Origin: UBA4582 sp047630175
GTDB taxonomy: Bacteria; Pseudomonadota; Gammaproteobacteria; Pseudomonadales; Azotimanducaceae
Direction of reading: 5' to 3'
Length of the DNA: 20,681 nucleotides
Assembly: GCA_047630175.1 (NCBI GenBank)
Contig: JBLHVI010000051.1
Location: 1 to 20,681 of the forward strand
Part shown: in pieces, positions 8,336 through 16,347 of the stretch
How positions within the stretch are numbered: the first letter of the stretch is position 1
Layout: each line of letters starts with the position of its first letter
Program-made: the position numbers and the translations under genes
Notes under the pieces: model-generated
What the model saw: the letters and a program-made list of their open reading frames with translations, nothing else
The model's database searches: none
Told to the model about the DNA's origin: nothing

Positions 8336-8815
8336 ATGATCGAATACGACAAGGTAGAGCTGGATTTTCTTGATTCCGCACCGATCAAAATATCGCTTAA
8401 AGCAGATCTCGATATCACTCCAGAGGCACTGTTTCAGCAGTTTGAAGACGTTAACTCGTGGGGCTGGGCTACTATCAAGTCAGTCATCTGGGAAACTGCA
8501 CCACCCTATGGGCGGGGGACGACCCGAACTGTCGATGTTACAGGGCAGGGTAACATCCAGGAATATTTCTTGCTCTGGGAGCAAGATCAGCGGATGGCGT
8601 TCAGGTTTGAGAGGGGTGAGATGAAGCTTGTTTCAGCGTTGATAGAAGACTATCAGGTAGAAGCTCTCCCGGGCGACCGCAGTAGACTGAGCTGGAATGT
8701 TGCAATACAACTCCGGGGTTTTGCCAGCATCCTTTCACCGCTGCTTGCTGGTGTGATGAAGCGGCAGTTTGCTGGGATGCTTGCAAAGCTAGTAGTCCAA
8801 GTGAACGGCAAGTAG
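8336..8815 (+). CDS. SRPBCC (START-like) superfamily protein
   Basis: Protein of 159 residues from the ATG at 8336, chosen because AGGA at 8324-8327 sits eight bases upstream; the reading frame is open further upstream to 8255 but without a good ribosome site. The pattern is that of a polyketide-cyclase/START-like fold: an early strand (IKISLKADLDI), a helix (TPEALFQQFEDVNSW), curved strands including GRGTTRTVDVTG and DQRMAFRFERG, and a long C-terminal amphipathic helix (PLLAGVMKRQFAGMLAKLV). Such proteins bind small hydrophobic ligands. No ligand or catalytic residue can be named. It converges with the histidine kinase gene. Confidence 0.8.
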   Translation: MIEYDKVELDFLDSAPIKISLKADLDITPEALFQQFEDVNSWGWATIKSVIWETAPPYGRGTTRTVDVTGQGNIQEYFLLWEQDQRMAFRFERGEMKLVSALIEDYQVEALPGDRSRLSWNVAIQLRGFASILSPLLAGVMKRQFAGMLAKLVVQVNGK

Positions 8816-8922
8816 CGGTCAAGGTGAAGGGCAGTACATTGCGTTCTGCTATGAGCCAGTGACGCGCATCAGCGCAGGCAATCCCTGACAATGAGCTTGT
8901 CGGTGACCCGGCCTGTTTAGTG

Positions 8923-11193
8923 CTAGTCTGTCAGCTGGTTAGATAAGAGGGCGGAAACGGCACTTAAAAATTCCGCGCGTCGAAACGGCTTGGGTAGCAC
9001 TCGGTCGTTCGCGAGCTCTGCCAGTACTGCTTGGTTGCCTGCAAAACCCGTAATAAAAAGAAACTTTTGCTCGGGCCTAAACTGACGAATGATTTGTGCG
9101 GCTTCGGTACCGGTCAGACCCGACATTTTTACGTCCATCACGACCAGATCAAAACCCCGGGCTCGCACTAGATTAACTGCTTCGTGACCGGAACTCGCTT
9201 CAGTGATAATCGCACCTTCGGCCTCTAGAAACGTTCTGCAGAGTTCTCTGACTGTGTCTTCGTCATCTACCAGCAGCACTGCCATATCGCGCTGAGAAAT
9301 CGTCTGGCTGCTGCCGTGAACTGGTCGCTGCGAGCCCTCGTGCTGCGGCATGTAAATATGCATGACTGCGCCGCCGGACGAGCGATTAGTCGCACGAATA
9401 AAGCCATCATGTTGCTCGACTACACCCGCTGTAATTGCGAGCCCCAAACCCATTCCTTTGTCAGAAGATTTCGATGAAAAGAACGGTTCAAAAATGCGAT
9501 TTAGGTCCGCTTCGGGAATCCCGGGTCCGGTGTCCGCCACTGAGATCTCTACGTACTGAGTCGGCAAAGAAGACTTGTTAGGTGGTAAAATCCTCTCAAG
9601 TGTCGCCGTGTCATGAAGTTGGCTCGTAATGGTAATGCAGCCGCTCTCGCCCATTGCGTCCTTTGCATTGATGATCAAATTTAGAAAGGCACGTTCCATT
9701 TCTAGCACGTCAATAAGCACCGGTGCTGTCTCCGTCGCTTGGAAATTTAGCTCAATGGATTTACCTAATACACTGTTAGCCATGGGCAGGCAGTTATGTA
9801 ACCAACTCGCAATATTCGTTGACTTGCGATTCAGCGATTGTTGGCTGCTGAGTGAAAGTAGTTTCTTAGTCAACTCCGCTGCACCAGCGGCTGAGTTTAG
9901 AATATGGTGTTGCAATTTAACTAATTCATTTGAGGCGTTGCTGGCTTCGAGTTTAGCAAGACCCAGTTCTGCAAAACCCACAATTGACTGCAAAGAATTA
10001 TTGAAGTCATGGGCGATGCCGCCCGCTACTTGGCTGATAAATTCTCTCTGGCGTAAACTTTGAACTTGTTGTTCCAAGGATTCTTCTCGTGCTTCTCGCG
10101 CAATCACCGCAGTAATATCGACAGAAAAACCAATGACGCCAATGGCCTGGTCGCCATCACGGCGTAGAAATGACACGTAATTTTCACTCCAGAATGTCGA
10201 GCCATCCTTTCTAACTTGGAGTAGCCGCAGGGAAGTCGTACCTAAAACGGGCTGACTAGCTTTTTCGCGCTCGAGGAATTCTAAGAGTATCGCCACGGCG
10301 TGTTCCTGACTCTCTTTTGTGATCATGGACAGCGCTGATAATTTATAGGCCTCTTCCAAGCTGTAACCTGTGAAGCTTTCGACTGAAGCTGACATATAGG
10401 TAAATTTTTGCGCTAGATCCATCGTCCAAAGCATTACTGGCTGGTTGTTAAGCACGAGATCGAGTTGTTCCTGAATCAGGTCTGACCGCTGTCTCTCCAC
10501 TTTTAGTCGCCGAGACTCGTCGAGTAATTCGTTTTGTAATCCCAGCAAAGCTTCCTGAGTTTCGTAAAGCACCTTAAGATTTTCCCGCCAAGTGAAGGGG
10601 AATTTGATGGCGCGGCGCAACCTAGGAAGAAGTCCGGTCTCTTGTGGTAGAGAGATCTCTAGCTCGACCTGCCGAGGTCCATAAGTTGCGATGACTGTTG
10701 CCGGGTCATAACCCAAGGCTCTGGACATACCGACCGCTTGTCCTTCGAATACGCGTAAGATCGGTCCACAAGGTTCAAGGTGGTCGGGCACAGATAAACA
10801 TACAGTAAATCGGCCTAACACCGGCGTTGAGGTAAGGACTTTAACATCTAACGGGTAAAGCTTAGTGGCAGCACCCTGTTCGCCAAAGATGTACATGTAG
10901 AAATCGAACAAATCGAATCGTAATCGTCCGATGAGGAGCCAGACTTTATAAGTCGGGTAAGAATAACTGGCCTCAGAGAGTTCAAAAATTTCCTTAGCAG
11001 TGAAGCTTTCAGCGAGTCGGTTGGCGATTAGAACAAATGACGACCAGTCGATAAAGTTGGTCCGCTTGCTAATATGGGCGCGGTCATATGGCACGTCCTT
11101 GAGCAACCAATCGGAATCGATATTGTTCTCATCCGCAACAACAAACATTGTTTCTAATGTTTGACAAGATACTTGATCATTGGGTGCTTCCAC
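8923..11193 (-). CDS. Soluble hybrid sensor histidine kinase (N-terminal sensor, PAS, HisKA, HATPase, REC)
   Basis: Protein of 756 residues with no membrane helix, hence a cytoplasmic sensor. Residues 1-190 form an unnamed alpha/beta module (FIDWSSFVLIANRLAES, LEPCGPILRVFEG) of a kind found N-terminal in other signalling proteins. A coiled-coil linker follows (205-245), then a PAS domain with C-terminal PAC motif (246-365). HisKA has the phospho-acceptor His395 in AGGIAHDFNN. HATPase has the N box around NLIINAKDAM, G1 DTGPG (Asp554) and G2 MGLGL (581-585). The receiver domain (635-750) has Asp643/Asp644, phospho-acceptor Asp687, Thr715 and Lys735, all intact. No output domain exists, so a partner phosphotransfer protein or regulator elsewhere is expected. 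The GTG start is 27 bases from a strong AAAAGGAG (11221-11228), with a hairpin between them. No ATG exists in frame until codon 16. Confidence 0.93.
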   Translation of the reverse strand: MEAPNDQVSCQTLETMFVVADENNIDSDWLLKDVPYDRAHISKRTNFIDWSSFVLIANRLAESFTAKEIFELSEASYSYPTYKVWLLIGRLRFDLFDFYMYIFGEQGAATKLYPLDVKVLTSTPVLGRFTVCLSVPDHLEPCGPILRVFEGQAVGMSRALGYDPATVIATYGPRQVELEISLPQETGLLPRLRRAIKFPFTWRENLKVLYETQEALLGLQNELLDESRRLKVERQRSDLIQEQLDLVLNNQPVMLWTMDLAQKFTYMSASVESFTGYSLEEAYKLSALSMITKESQEHAVAILLEFLEREKASQPVLGTTSLRLLQVRKDGSTFWSENYVSFLRRDGDQAIGVIGFSVDITAVIAREAREESLEQQVQSLRQREFISQVAGGIAHDFNNSLQSIVGFAELGLAKLEASNASNELVKLQHHILNSAAGAAELTKKLLSLSSQQSLNRKSTNIASWLHNCLPMANSVLGKSIELNFQATETAPVLIDVLEMERAFLNLIINAKDAMGESGCITITSQLHDTATLERILPPNKSSLPTQYVEISVADTGPGIPEADLNRIFEPFFSSKSSDKGMGLGLAITAGVVEQHDGFIRATNRSSGGAVMHIYMPQHEGSQRPVHGSSQTISQRDMAVLLVDDEDTVRELCRTFLEAEGAIITEASSGHEAVNLVRARGFDLVVMDVKMSGLTGTEAAQIIRQFRPEQKFLFITGFAGNQAVLAELANDRVLPKPFRRAEFLSAVSALLSNQLTD

Positions 11194-11201
11194 TAATGTA
11201 A

Positions 11202-11220
11202 GACGGATAAATCCGCCGTC
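11202..11220 (-). promoter_or_regulatory. Hairpin between ribosome site and start codon of the histidine kinase
   Basis: On the kinase mRNA, AAAAGGAG (11228-11221) is followed at once by a 19-base segment whose ends GACGG and CCGTC pair around a 9-base loop. Eight bases (TTACATTA) then lead to GTG at 11193. Folding the hairpin would bring the ribosome site to a normal 8-base spacing. The stem is short, so this is a suggestion. Confidence 0.35.
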
Positions 11221-11265
11221 CTCCTTTTACTTTTTAGTTCGCTAATGTAACGTCAACTAGCGCGT

Positions 11266-11294
11266 TTTATACGGGTGTGCTCTTGATTAGCTAA
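11266..11294 (-). promoter_or_regulatory. Possible promoter of the histidine kinase gene
   Basis: On the minus strand, TATAAA (11271-11266) is preceded at 17 bases by TTAGCT (11294-11289), a poor -35. It lies about 70 bases upstream of the GTG at 11193. Weak match, positional support only. Confidence 0.3.
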
Positions 11295-11622
11295 ATCGAA
11301 GTGCTCATCTCGATGTTGGTGAAGTTGTGGTGACGCAAAGATATTGTTCTGCCGTAACGCTAATTTGTCGATTCTAGTATATTTTCGGATCTATAGTATT
11401 GATTTGATGTTTCAATAAGCAGGGTGTTTAGAACGGCCAAAAATAACGGTTAAGATGCCTTGCCATCATTAGTGCTGCGAGGCTTTAAAAAATTTTGCCC
11501 GAGTGAACCCCGCGTTTTGATCTGTGCGTTTGGCGAATGCGCCTACCTTGATGCCCAATTACTTGTTGTGGTTGGCAACTCTTGGAGCAGATATACGGCA
11601 TGACGGAAATATAACTACATGG

Positions 11623-11656
11623 AGATATAAATGACAAGTCTCCCAGAGTTATATCT
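11623..11656. repeat. Inverted repeat around a nine-codon ORF
   Basis: AGATATAA (11623-11630) and TTATATCT (11649-11656) are perfect 8-base arms around an 18-base loop. The loop contains an ATG at 11631 that opens a nine-residue ORF (MTSLPELYL, stop TAA 11658-11660), and GGAG (11621-11624) overlaps the left arm. Folding would hide the ribosome site. No T-run follows, so it is not a typical terminator. Confidence 0.45.
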
Positions 11657-11866
11657 GTAAATGGATACTTTGGCAGCCATTTTTCGACGTAGTTGGAGGT
11701 TTCTTGATCCTTAGGGGCAGTTTCTCATCGATAAGCTGCTGATTTCGAATGACACATCACATAAATAGGTATGCCAAGAATAGTGCCGTGAGCATACCAG
11801 CTGCAAATTTTGACGCGGGTCGTTTGGGTACCTATGGAACCAATCTCTTGGGTCGTAAAGCGACTG

Positions 11867-11936
11867 CTTATCTATGATTGCTTACCTATGATTGCTTACC
11901 TATGATTGCGTGCCGATAACTGTCTGCCAATGATTA
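11867..11936. repeat. 14-base tandem repeat, five units
   Basis: Five consecutive 14-base units. Units 2 and 3 (11881-11894 and 11895-11908) are identical, CTTACCTATGATTG. Unit 1 (11867-11880) differs at one base. Units 4 and 5 (11909-11922 and 11923-11936) are degenerate. The array lies in the gene-poor region and does not belong to a coding frame. Confidence 0.8.
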
Positions 11937-12183
11937 CTGGATCACCTCATTGAATAGTTTTGCGTGTTAGTGCTGATTGATTTTTTCGCGCTAAGGCGTT
12001 CCCACAACTAGCACTATCTCGCCAAGTCGGCAGCCCGGCGCAGCCAATCCCCACAGCGGCTATTGCTGCAAAGTCACTCATTACTAGTCGCTGTAGATCC
12101 TTGAGCATAGGGCGCCGAACGAGCACTACAGCGTTGAACGTGGGTCGCGAGGGGCTGACGACTCGCTGAAATATTGAGTAATT

Positions 12184-12483
12184 TTGCACAACGCTACTGC
12201 GTTTGATGACGATGCAAAGATCATTCAACTGCCCACCAGCGTTGCTTGTGGCTGTCACTACCGGCTGGATGAAATGGCATGTGATCTAGACAATATGCGA
12301 TTCGTGGATGAGGGATATGCGCAAATCGTTAAGGGGAAGTATTACGTTGCGTGTCAAAACTTGGAGAAGTATAGAGAGAATAACAATCAGATCACGGCTG
12401 CAATTCGCATTACCGTCCAACAGAGCAATGACTGGTTTCACTCATTGCTGGTAATGATTAGGACAGTTGTACTACTCTGGTAA
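12184..12483 (+). CDS. Weak hypothetical ORF upstream of the propeller lipoprotein gene
   Basis: Open frame of 99 codons from a TTG, or 69 residues from the ATG at 12274. No family was recognised. The central stretch (DNMRFVDEGYAQIVKGKYYV) has protein-like composition with mixed charge. The C-terminus is hydrophobic (SLLVMIRTVVLLW). There is no good ribosome site for either start. It ends 23 bases before the next gene and could be a leader, a decayed gene, or chance. An overlapping minus-strand frame is even less convincing. Confidence 0.2.
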   Translation: MHNATAFDDDAKIIQLPTSVACGCHYRLDEMACDLDNMRFVDEGYAQIVKGKYYVACQNLEKYRENNNQITAAIRITVQQSNDWFHSLLVMIRTVVLLW

Positions 12484-12506
12484 GCAATAATAACAACTCA
12501 CCGGTA

Positions 12507-13619
12507 ATGCACATGGTTAAATCCCTCGTTTGTTTAGTCTTTATCGCCGGCTTTATTGTTGGTTGCGGTCCTGTAGATCCTGCGAAACAACCGGCTGCCG
12601 CACCAGAGACAAGTACGCCGGAGGCTGTCAGCATTGTGATTGCTTGTGAGGAGGTCGCGAATATCAGCCCGGTGTGCGGCTTCCAAAATCCGGAAGATCT
12701 TGTAGCGGTACCAGACAGCGAGTTTTTGGTCGTCAGCGAGATGGGTGCGTTTCTGACAGATGCGCCCGGTACCATGTCTTTGTTAGATATCAAGAATAAT
12801 CAACGTGCACCATTGGCTATTGATTGGGACACTAAGGGGCCTCGTTGGGGCGATGCTGCCTGTGTGGCGCCTGATACTGAAAAATTCAGCCCTCATGGCA
12901 TTGATTTGATGACCCGAACCGACGGGCGTCATCAATTACTGGTGGTGAATCATGGTAACGAGCAGGTAGAGTTCTTTGAATTGTTGGCCGCAGGTGGCGA
13001 CTCTCGAATAGTTTGGAAAGGCTGTGCCAAGCCAGGTAACGATGCCTTTATGAATGATGTTGCAAGTCTCAACGATGGTGGCTTTTTTGTGACCCATATG
13101 TGGAACAAGAGCACGCCTTTCGAGACGGTGGTGGCGCAATTCGGTGCGGGGGAAAAAATAGGGTGGGTATGGGAATGGCAGGCAGCAAGCGGGTTTACAA
13201 AATTGCCGGGCTCAGATGAGTTAATGCCTAATGGCATCACAATAAGCCAAGACAATACCAAGTTGTTTGTTAATATCTATCTGGCTAACAAAACGATCAA
13301 AGTAGATCGATTGAGCGGCAAGGTTGAGGGCGAGATTTCTGTACGGAGCCCTGACAATATCGTCATCGACGCGGCCGGTGACCTCTGGATCGCCTCGCAT
13401 CTCAATGACCCCATTAACGAGCGATGCGAAGATGGCCACGCTGGACCCTGCTTATTAGAGTTTCAGGTGATAAAAGCGGATTCTGAGCATATGACGTCGG
13501 AGGTGGCCTTTCACCACAAGGGGGACCCCATGGGTTATGCGACGGTTGCCTTGCCCCATAACGGCAGGCTCTATCTGGGCAGTGCCTCGGGTGATCGCAT
13601 TGCCAGTATTGCGCTGTAG
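12507..13619 (+). CDS. Periplasmic lipoprotein with paraoxonase/SMP-30-like beta-propeller
   Basis: Protein of 370 residues (an ATG two codons on, at 12513, is an equal start). A lipoprotein signal ends in IVGC with Cys20, followed by a Pro/Ala-rich linker. The remainder is a six-bladed propeller-like fold. The segments FSPHGIDLM, QLLVVNHGNEQVEFFEL, MNDVASLNDGGFFVTH and LMPNGITISQDNTKLFVN match the arylesterase/paraoxonase and SMP-30/gluconolactonase pattern, with Asn/Asp/His residues placed for a central calcium site. Several cysteines (for example ERCEDGHAGPCL) may form disulfides. It would act in the periplasm, perhaps as a lactonase or esterase; the substrate is unknown. Ribosome site is weak. 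The stop is 93 bases before the PPDK start. Confidence 0.82.
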   Translation: MHMVKSLVCLVFIAGFIVGCGPVDPAKQPAAAPETSTPEAVSIVIACEEVANISPVCGFQNPEDLVAVPDSEFLVVSEMGAFLTDAPGTMSLLDIKNNQRAPLAIDWDTKGPRWGDAACVAPDTEKFSPHGIDLMTRTDGRHQLLVVNHGNEQVEFFELLAAGGDSRIVWKGCAKPGNDAFMNDVASLNDGGFFVTHMWNKSTPFETVVAQFGAGEKIGWVWEWQAASGFTKLPGSDELMPNGITISQDNTKLFVNIYLANKTIKVDRLSGKVEGEISVRSPDNIVIDAAGDLWIASHLNDPINERCEDGHAGPCLLEFQVIKADSEHMTSEVAFHHKGDPMGYATVALPHNGRLYLGSASGDRIASIAL

Positions 13620-13712
13620 TGACGCGATATAGACAAACTGATTCGCTATTTGTAAATCAGGGCAATCCATGATTAAGTTCGCGTTTTTTAACTCTTGTGT
13701 GGGCAAATATTC

Positions 13713-16316
13713 ATGGCAAAGCGCGTTTACCTGTTTGAAGAAGGCACACGGGACGATCGAGACCTACTCGGTGGTAAAGGAGCCAACCTTTGCGAGATGA
13801 CCAAGCTTGGTTTGCCTGTACCTTACGGTTTTGTTGTTACTACGCCTACGTGCCGAGAGTTCTTCGAACTCGGCAACAAATTGCCGAAGACGCTGGAGGC
13901 AGAGTATAAGGTTGCACTCACTATCGTTGAGCAGAAGATGTCTGCCAAATTTGGTGATCCGGCAAATCCTCTGCTCGTTTCGGTTCGCTCCGGTGCATCG
14001 GTGTCTATGCCTGGCATGATGAATACCATCCTTAACCTAGGCATGAATGATGAGATCACCGAAGGTCTCGCTCAAAAAACCAGTAACCCCAGATTTGCCT
14101 ATGACTCCTACCGACGTTTTATCCAAATGTTCGCTGACGTGGTGCTTGATGTGGATTCTTCGTCGTTAGAAGAGCAGATCCACGATTATAAGAAGGCTCA
14201 CAGCAAGCCGCTCGACACGGATATGACCGCTGAGGATTGGCAGGTTATTATTGCCGGCTTTAAAAAGACGGTGAACTTCCCCGAGGACCCGTTTGTGCAA
14301 CTGCGTATGGCTATCGAGGCAGTCTTTCTCTCATGGCACACGCCCCGGGCTCGGGTTTACCGCGAGATGAATAACATTTCAGAGTCACTCGGCACCGCCG
14401 TGAACATACAGGCCATGGTGTTTGGTAACTTTGGAGACGATTCCGGCTCAGGCGTCGCTTTTACTCGAAACCCTTCTACGGGTGAAAAAACCTTCTTTGG
14501 TGAAGTTCTGTTCAATGCAGCGGGCGAAGATGTGGTTGCGGGCATTCGCACGCCGCTGGATCTCGATGCACTAAAACAACATTTGCCTGCGACCTATGAC
14601 GAACTCTACCGCACGCAAGCACTACTTGAGTCGCATTATCGGGATATGCAGGACTTGGAGTTCACTATTCAGGAAGGACGGCTGTTCATGTTGCAGACGC
14701 GCAGCGGCAAACGTACCGGCCGTGCGTCCATCAAAATTGCGGTAGATATGGTCCATGACGGCCTCATAACCGAGGCAGAAGCGCTGATGCGGGTGACCCC
14801 AGAGCATGTAGAGGCTTTTCTTCACCCGATGATCGATCCTGCCGCAAAGCAGAACATCGTCGCGTCTGGTCTGCCGGCGAGCCCAGGCGGTGCTACGGGT
14901 AAAGTTGTGTTCTCGGCAGAGGAGGCAGTGGAGGTGGCGGCTACGGGTGAACCTGTCATATTGGTGCGACGTGAAACAACGCCCGAAGACATACACGGTA
15001 TGCGCGTCGCACAGGGAATTTTGACAGAGCTTGGTGGCATGACGTCCCACGCCGCGGTGGTTGCCAGAGGGATGGGCGTTTGTGCCATTACTGGATGCAG
15101 CGTGCTCAGTGTCGATGTTAAGAGCGGCGTGGCGACAACGAAGGATGGTGTGCAGATTAATCGAGGCGACATCATTACCCTTGATGGCAATGTTGGCGAT
15201 GTGATGTTGGGTGATATTGCTAAAATTGAGGCAAGCGATACCGAGGATTTTCGGGTTCTGCTGTCATGGGCCGACAAGCATCGACGCTTGAAGATTCGGG
15301 CAAATGCCGATACTCCCGAGGATGCGATTCGAGCGCGAGAGCTCGGAGCCGAGGGTATAGGTCTTTGCCGCACAGAGCACATGTTTTTTGATGCTGACCG
15401 AATCGATGTTATGCGAGCGATGATTCTCTCAGAAACCGTCGAGGAAAGGCGTGTGCACCTTGATAAGCTTTTCGAATTCCAACATGCCGACATGTATCAA
15501 CTGTTTGAAGTGATGGATGGCCTCCCGGTCACCATTCGTTTGCTTGATCCGCCGCTACACGAATTTTTGCCCCATGACGCCGCGGGCATAAAGCAATTGG
15601 CGGACAGCACAGGTAAGTCCGAAGCGGAGATCGAGACACTTTCCAGAAGTCTGATGGAGGTCAACCCGATGCTCGGTTTTCGGGGGTGTCGCTTGTCGGT
15701 TGTGTACCCCGAGATTACTGAGATGCAAGTCAAAGCTATTATCTCCGCTGCCGCCGACGCGATCGAAAACGGCATTGATGCGCGTCCGGAGATTATGATC
15801 CCACTGGTGATCAATGTACGGGAAGTCAGGCTGGTATCGGACATCATCGAGCAAGCGATCACTGACATTATGAGCCAGCGCACAGTGTCTGTGCCCTACA
15901 AAGTAGGCACGATGATGGAAACACCGCGGGCCTGTCTTGGCGCTGATCGATTGGCACCGGCCGTGGAGTTTATGAGTTTCGGCACCAACGACCTGACCCA
16001 GATGACCTATGGATTTTCGCGAGATGACGCCGGACGATTTATTCCTGAGTATCTGGAAAAATCACTGATTAATTCAGATCCTTTTGTGGCGCTTGACCAG
16101 CGTGGGGTTGGTGATCTAATGAAAATCGCGCTGGAACGCAGCAGGAAGGTGAAGCCCGGAATTAAATACGGTATTTGTGGGGAACACGGTGGGGACCCTG
16201 AGTCCGTTTTGTTCTGCCACAATATTGGCCTCGACTATGTGTCATGCAGTCCATTTAGGCTGCCTGTAGCGAGAATCTCGGCTGCCCAAGCTGCCGTAAA
16301 AGATAAGCTTCGATAA
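13713..16316 (+). CDS. ppdK: Pyruvate phosphate dikinase
   Basis: Cytoplasmic enzyme of 867 residues, the usual bacterial length, converting pyruvate, ATP and phosphate to phosphoenolpyruvate, AMP and pyrophosphate, reversibly. Domains in order: N-terminal ATP-grasp nucleotide-binding region (GGKGANLCEM, VSVRSGASVSMPGMMNT, and GDDSGSGVAFTRNP), the swivelling phosphohistidine domain with GGMTSHAAVVARGMG (catalytic His446, neighbouring Thr444 that a regulatory kinase modifies in other systems), and the C-terminal PEP/pyruvate barrel with GLCRTEHMFF, SFGTNDLTQM and the catalytic Cys822 in GICGEHGG. All key residues are intact. The ATG at 13713 is preferred over a TTG at 13695 because the protein begins in the family-typical way (MAKRVYLFEEG). 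Its ribosome site is weak. The Sua5 gene follows after 31 bases, probably in the same operon. Confidence 0.97.
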   Translation: MAKRVYLFEEGTRDDRDLLGGKGANLCEMTKLGLPVPYGFVVTTPTCREFFELGNKLPKTLEAEYKVALTIVEQKMSAKFGDPANPLLVSVRSGASVSMPGMMNTILNLGMNDEITEGLAQKTSNPRFAYDSYRRFIQMFADVVLDVDSSSLEEQIHDYKKAHSKPLDTDMTAEDWQVIIAGFKKTVNFPEDPFVQLRMAIEAVFLSWHTPRARVYREMNNISESLGTAVNIQAMVFGNFGDDSGSGVAFTRNPSTGEKTFFGEVLFNAAGEDVVAGIRTPLDLDALKQHLPATYDELYRTQALLESHYRDMQDLEFTIQEGRLFMLQTRSGKRTGRASIKIAVDMVHDGLITEAEALMRVTPEHVEAFLHPMIDPAAKQNIVASGLPASPGGATGKVVFSAEEAVEVAATGEPVILVRRETTPEDIHGMRVAQGILTELGGMTSHAAVVARGMGVCAITGCSVLSVDVKSGVATTKDGVQINRGDIITLDGNVGDVMLGDIAKIEASDTEDFRVLLSWADKHRRLKIRANADTPEDAIRARELGAEGIGLCRTEHMFFDADRIDVMRAMILSETVEERRVHLDKLFEFQHADMYQLFEVMDGLPVTIRLLDPPLHEFLPHDAAGIKQLADSTGKSEAEIETLSRSLMEVNPMLGFRGCRLSVVYPEITEMQVKAIISAAADAIENGIDARPEIMIPLVINVREVRLVSDIIEQAITDIMSQRTVSVPYKVGTMMETPRACLGADRLAPAVEFMSFGTNDLTQMTYGFSRDDAGRFIPEYLEKSLINSDPFVALDQRGVGDLMKIALERSRKVKPGIKYGICGEHGGDPESVLFCHNIGLDYVSCSPFRLPVARISAAQAAVKDKLR

Positions 16317-16347
16317 CCATGCGCTTTTAGTTTTAGGGTTAAACAAC

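Larger units (their letters stand above)
11295..12183. other. Gene-poor intergenic region
   Basis: About 0.9 kb without a convincing coding region on either strand. The only open frame of any length, on the minus strand at 11947-12258, has no recognisable domain and unconvincing composition. The stretch holds several AT-rich segments (11360-11410 and 11480-11500), a run of tiny ORFs with an inverted repeat (11600-11714) and a 14-base tandem repeat (11867-11936). No transposase remnant, tRNA or terminal inverted repeat was recognised. It could be a regulatory or small-RNA region, or decayed sequence. Confidence 0.5.

Noticed and set aside
8887..8901. GACAA/TTGTC hairpin between the convergent SRPBCC and kinase genes as a terminator
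   Set aside because: Five-base stem with no T-tract on either strand.
9629..10063. Plus-strand open frame opposite the histidine kinase
   Set aside because: Lies antisense to the HisKA region of a clear gene and resembles no protein family.
11295..12183. Mobile element or prophage remnant in the gene-poor region
   Set aside because: No transposase or integrase fragment, terminal inverted repeats or target duplication could be seen.
11947..12258. Minus-strand open frame of 103 codons in the gene-poor region
   Set aside because: No recognisable domain, no good ribosome site, and it overlaps the plus-strand frame at 12184; composition looks like chance translation.
13638..13660. CTGATT/AATCAG inverted repeat after the propeller gene as a terminator
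   Set aside because: Only six AT-rich pairs, an 11-base loop and no T-run; too weak for an intrinsic terminator.
14822..15493. Long minus-strand open frame of 223 codons opposite ppdK
   Set aside because: Antisense shadow of a strongly conserved gene; Ser/Thr/Arg-rich translation without domains.
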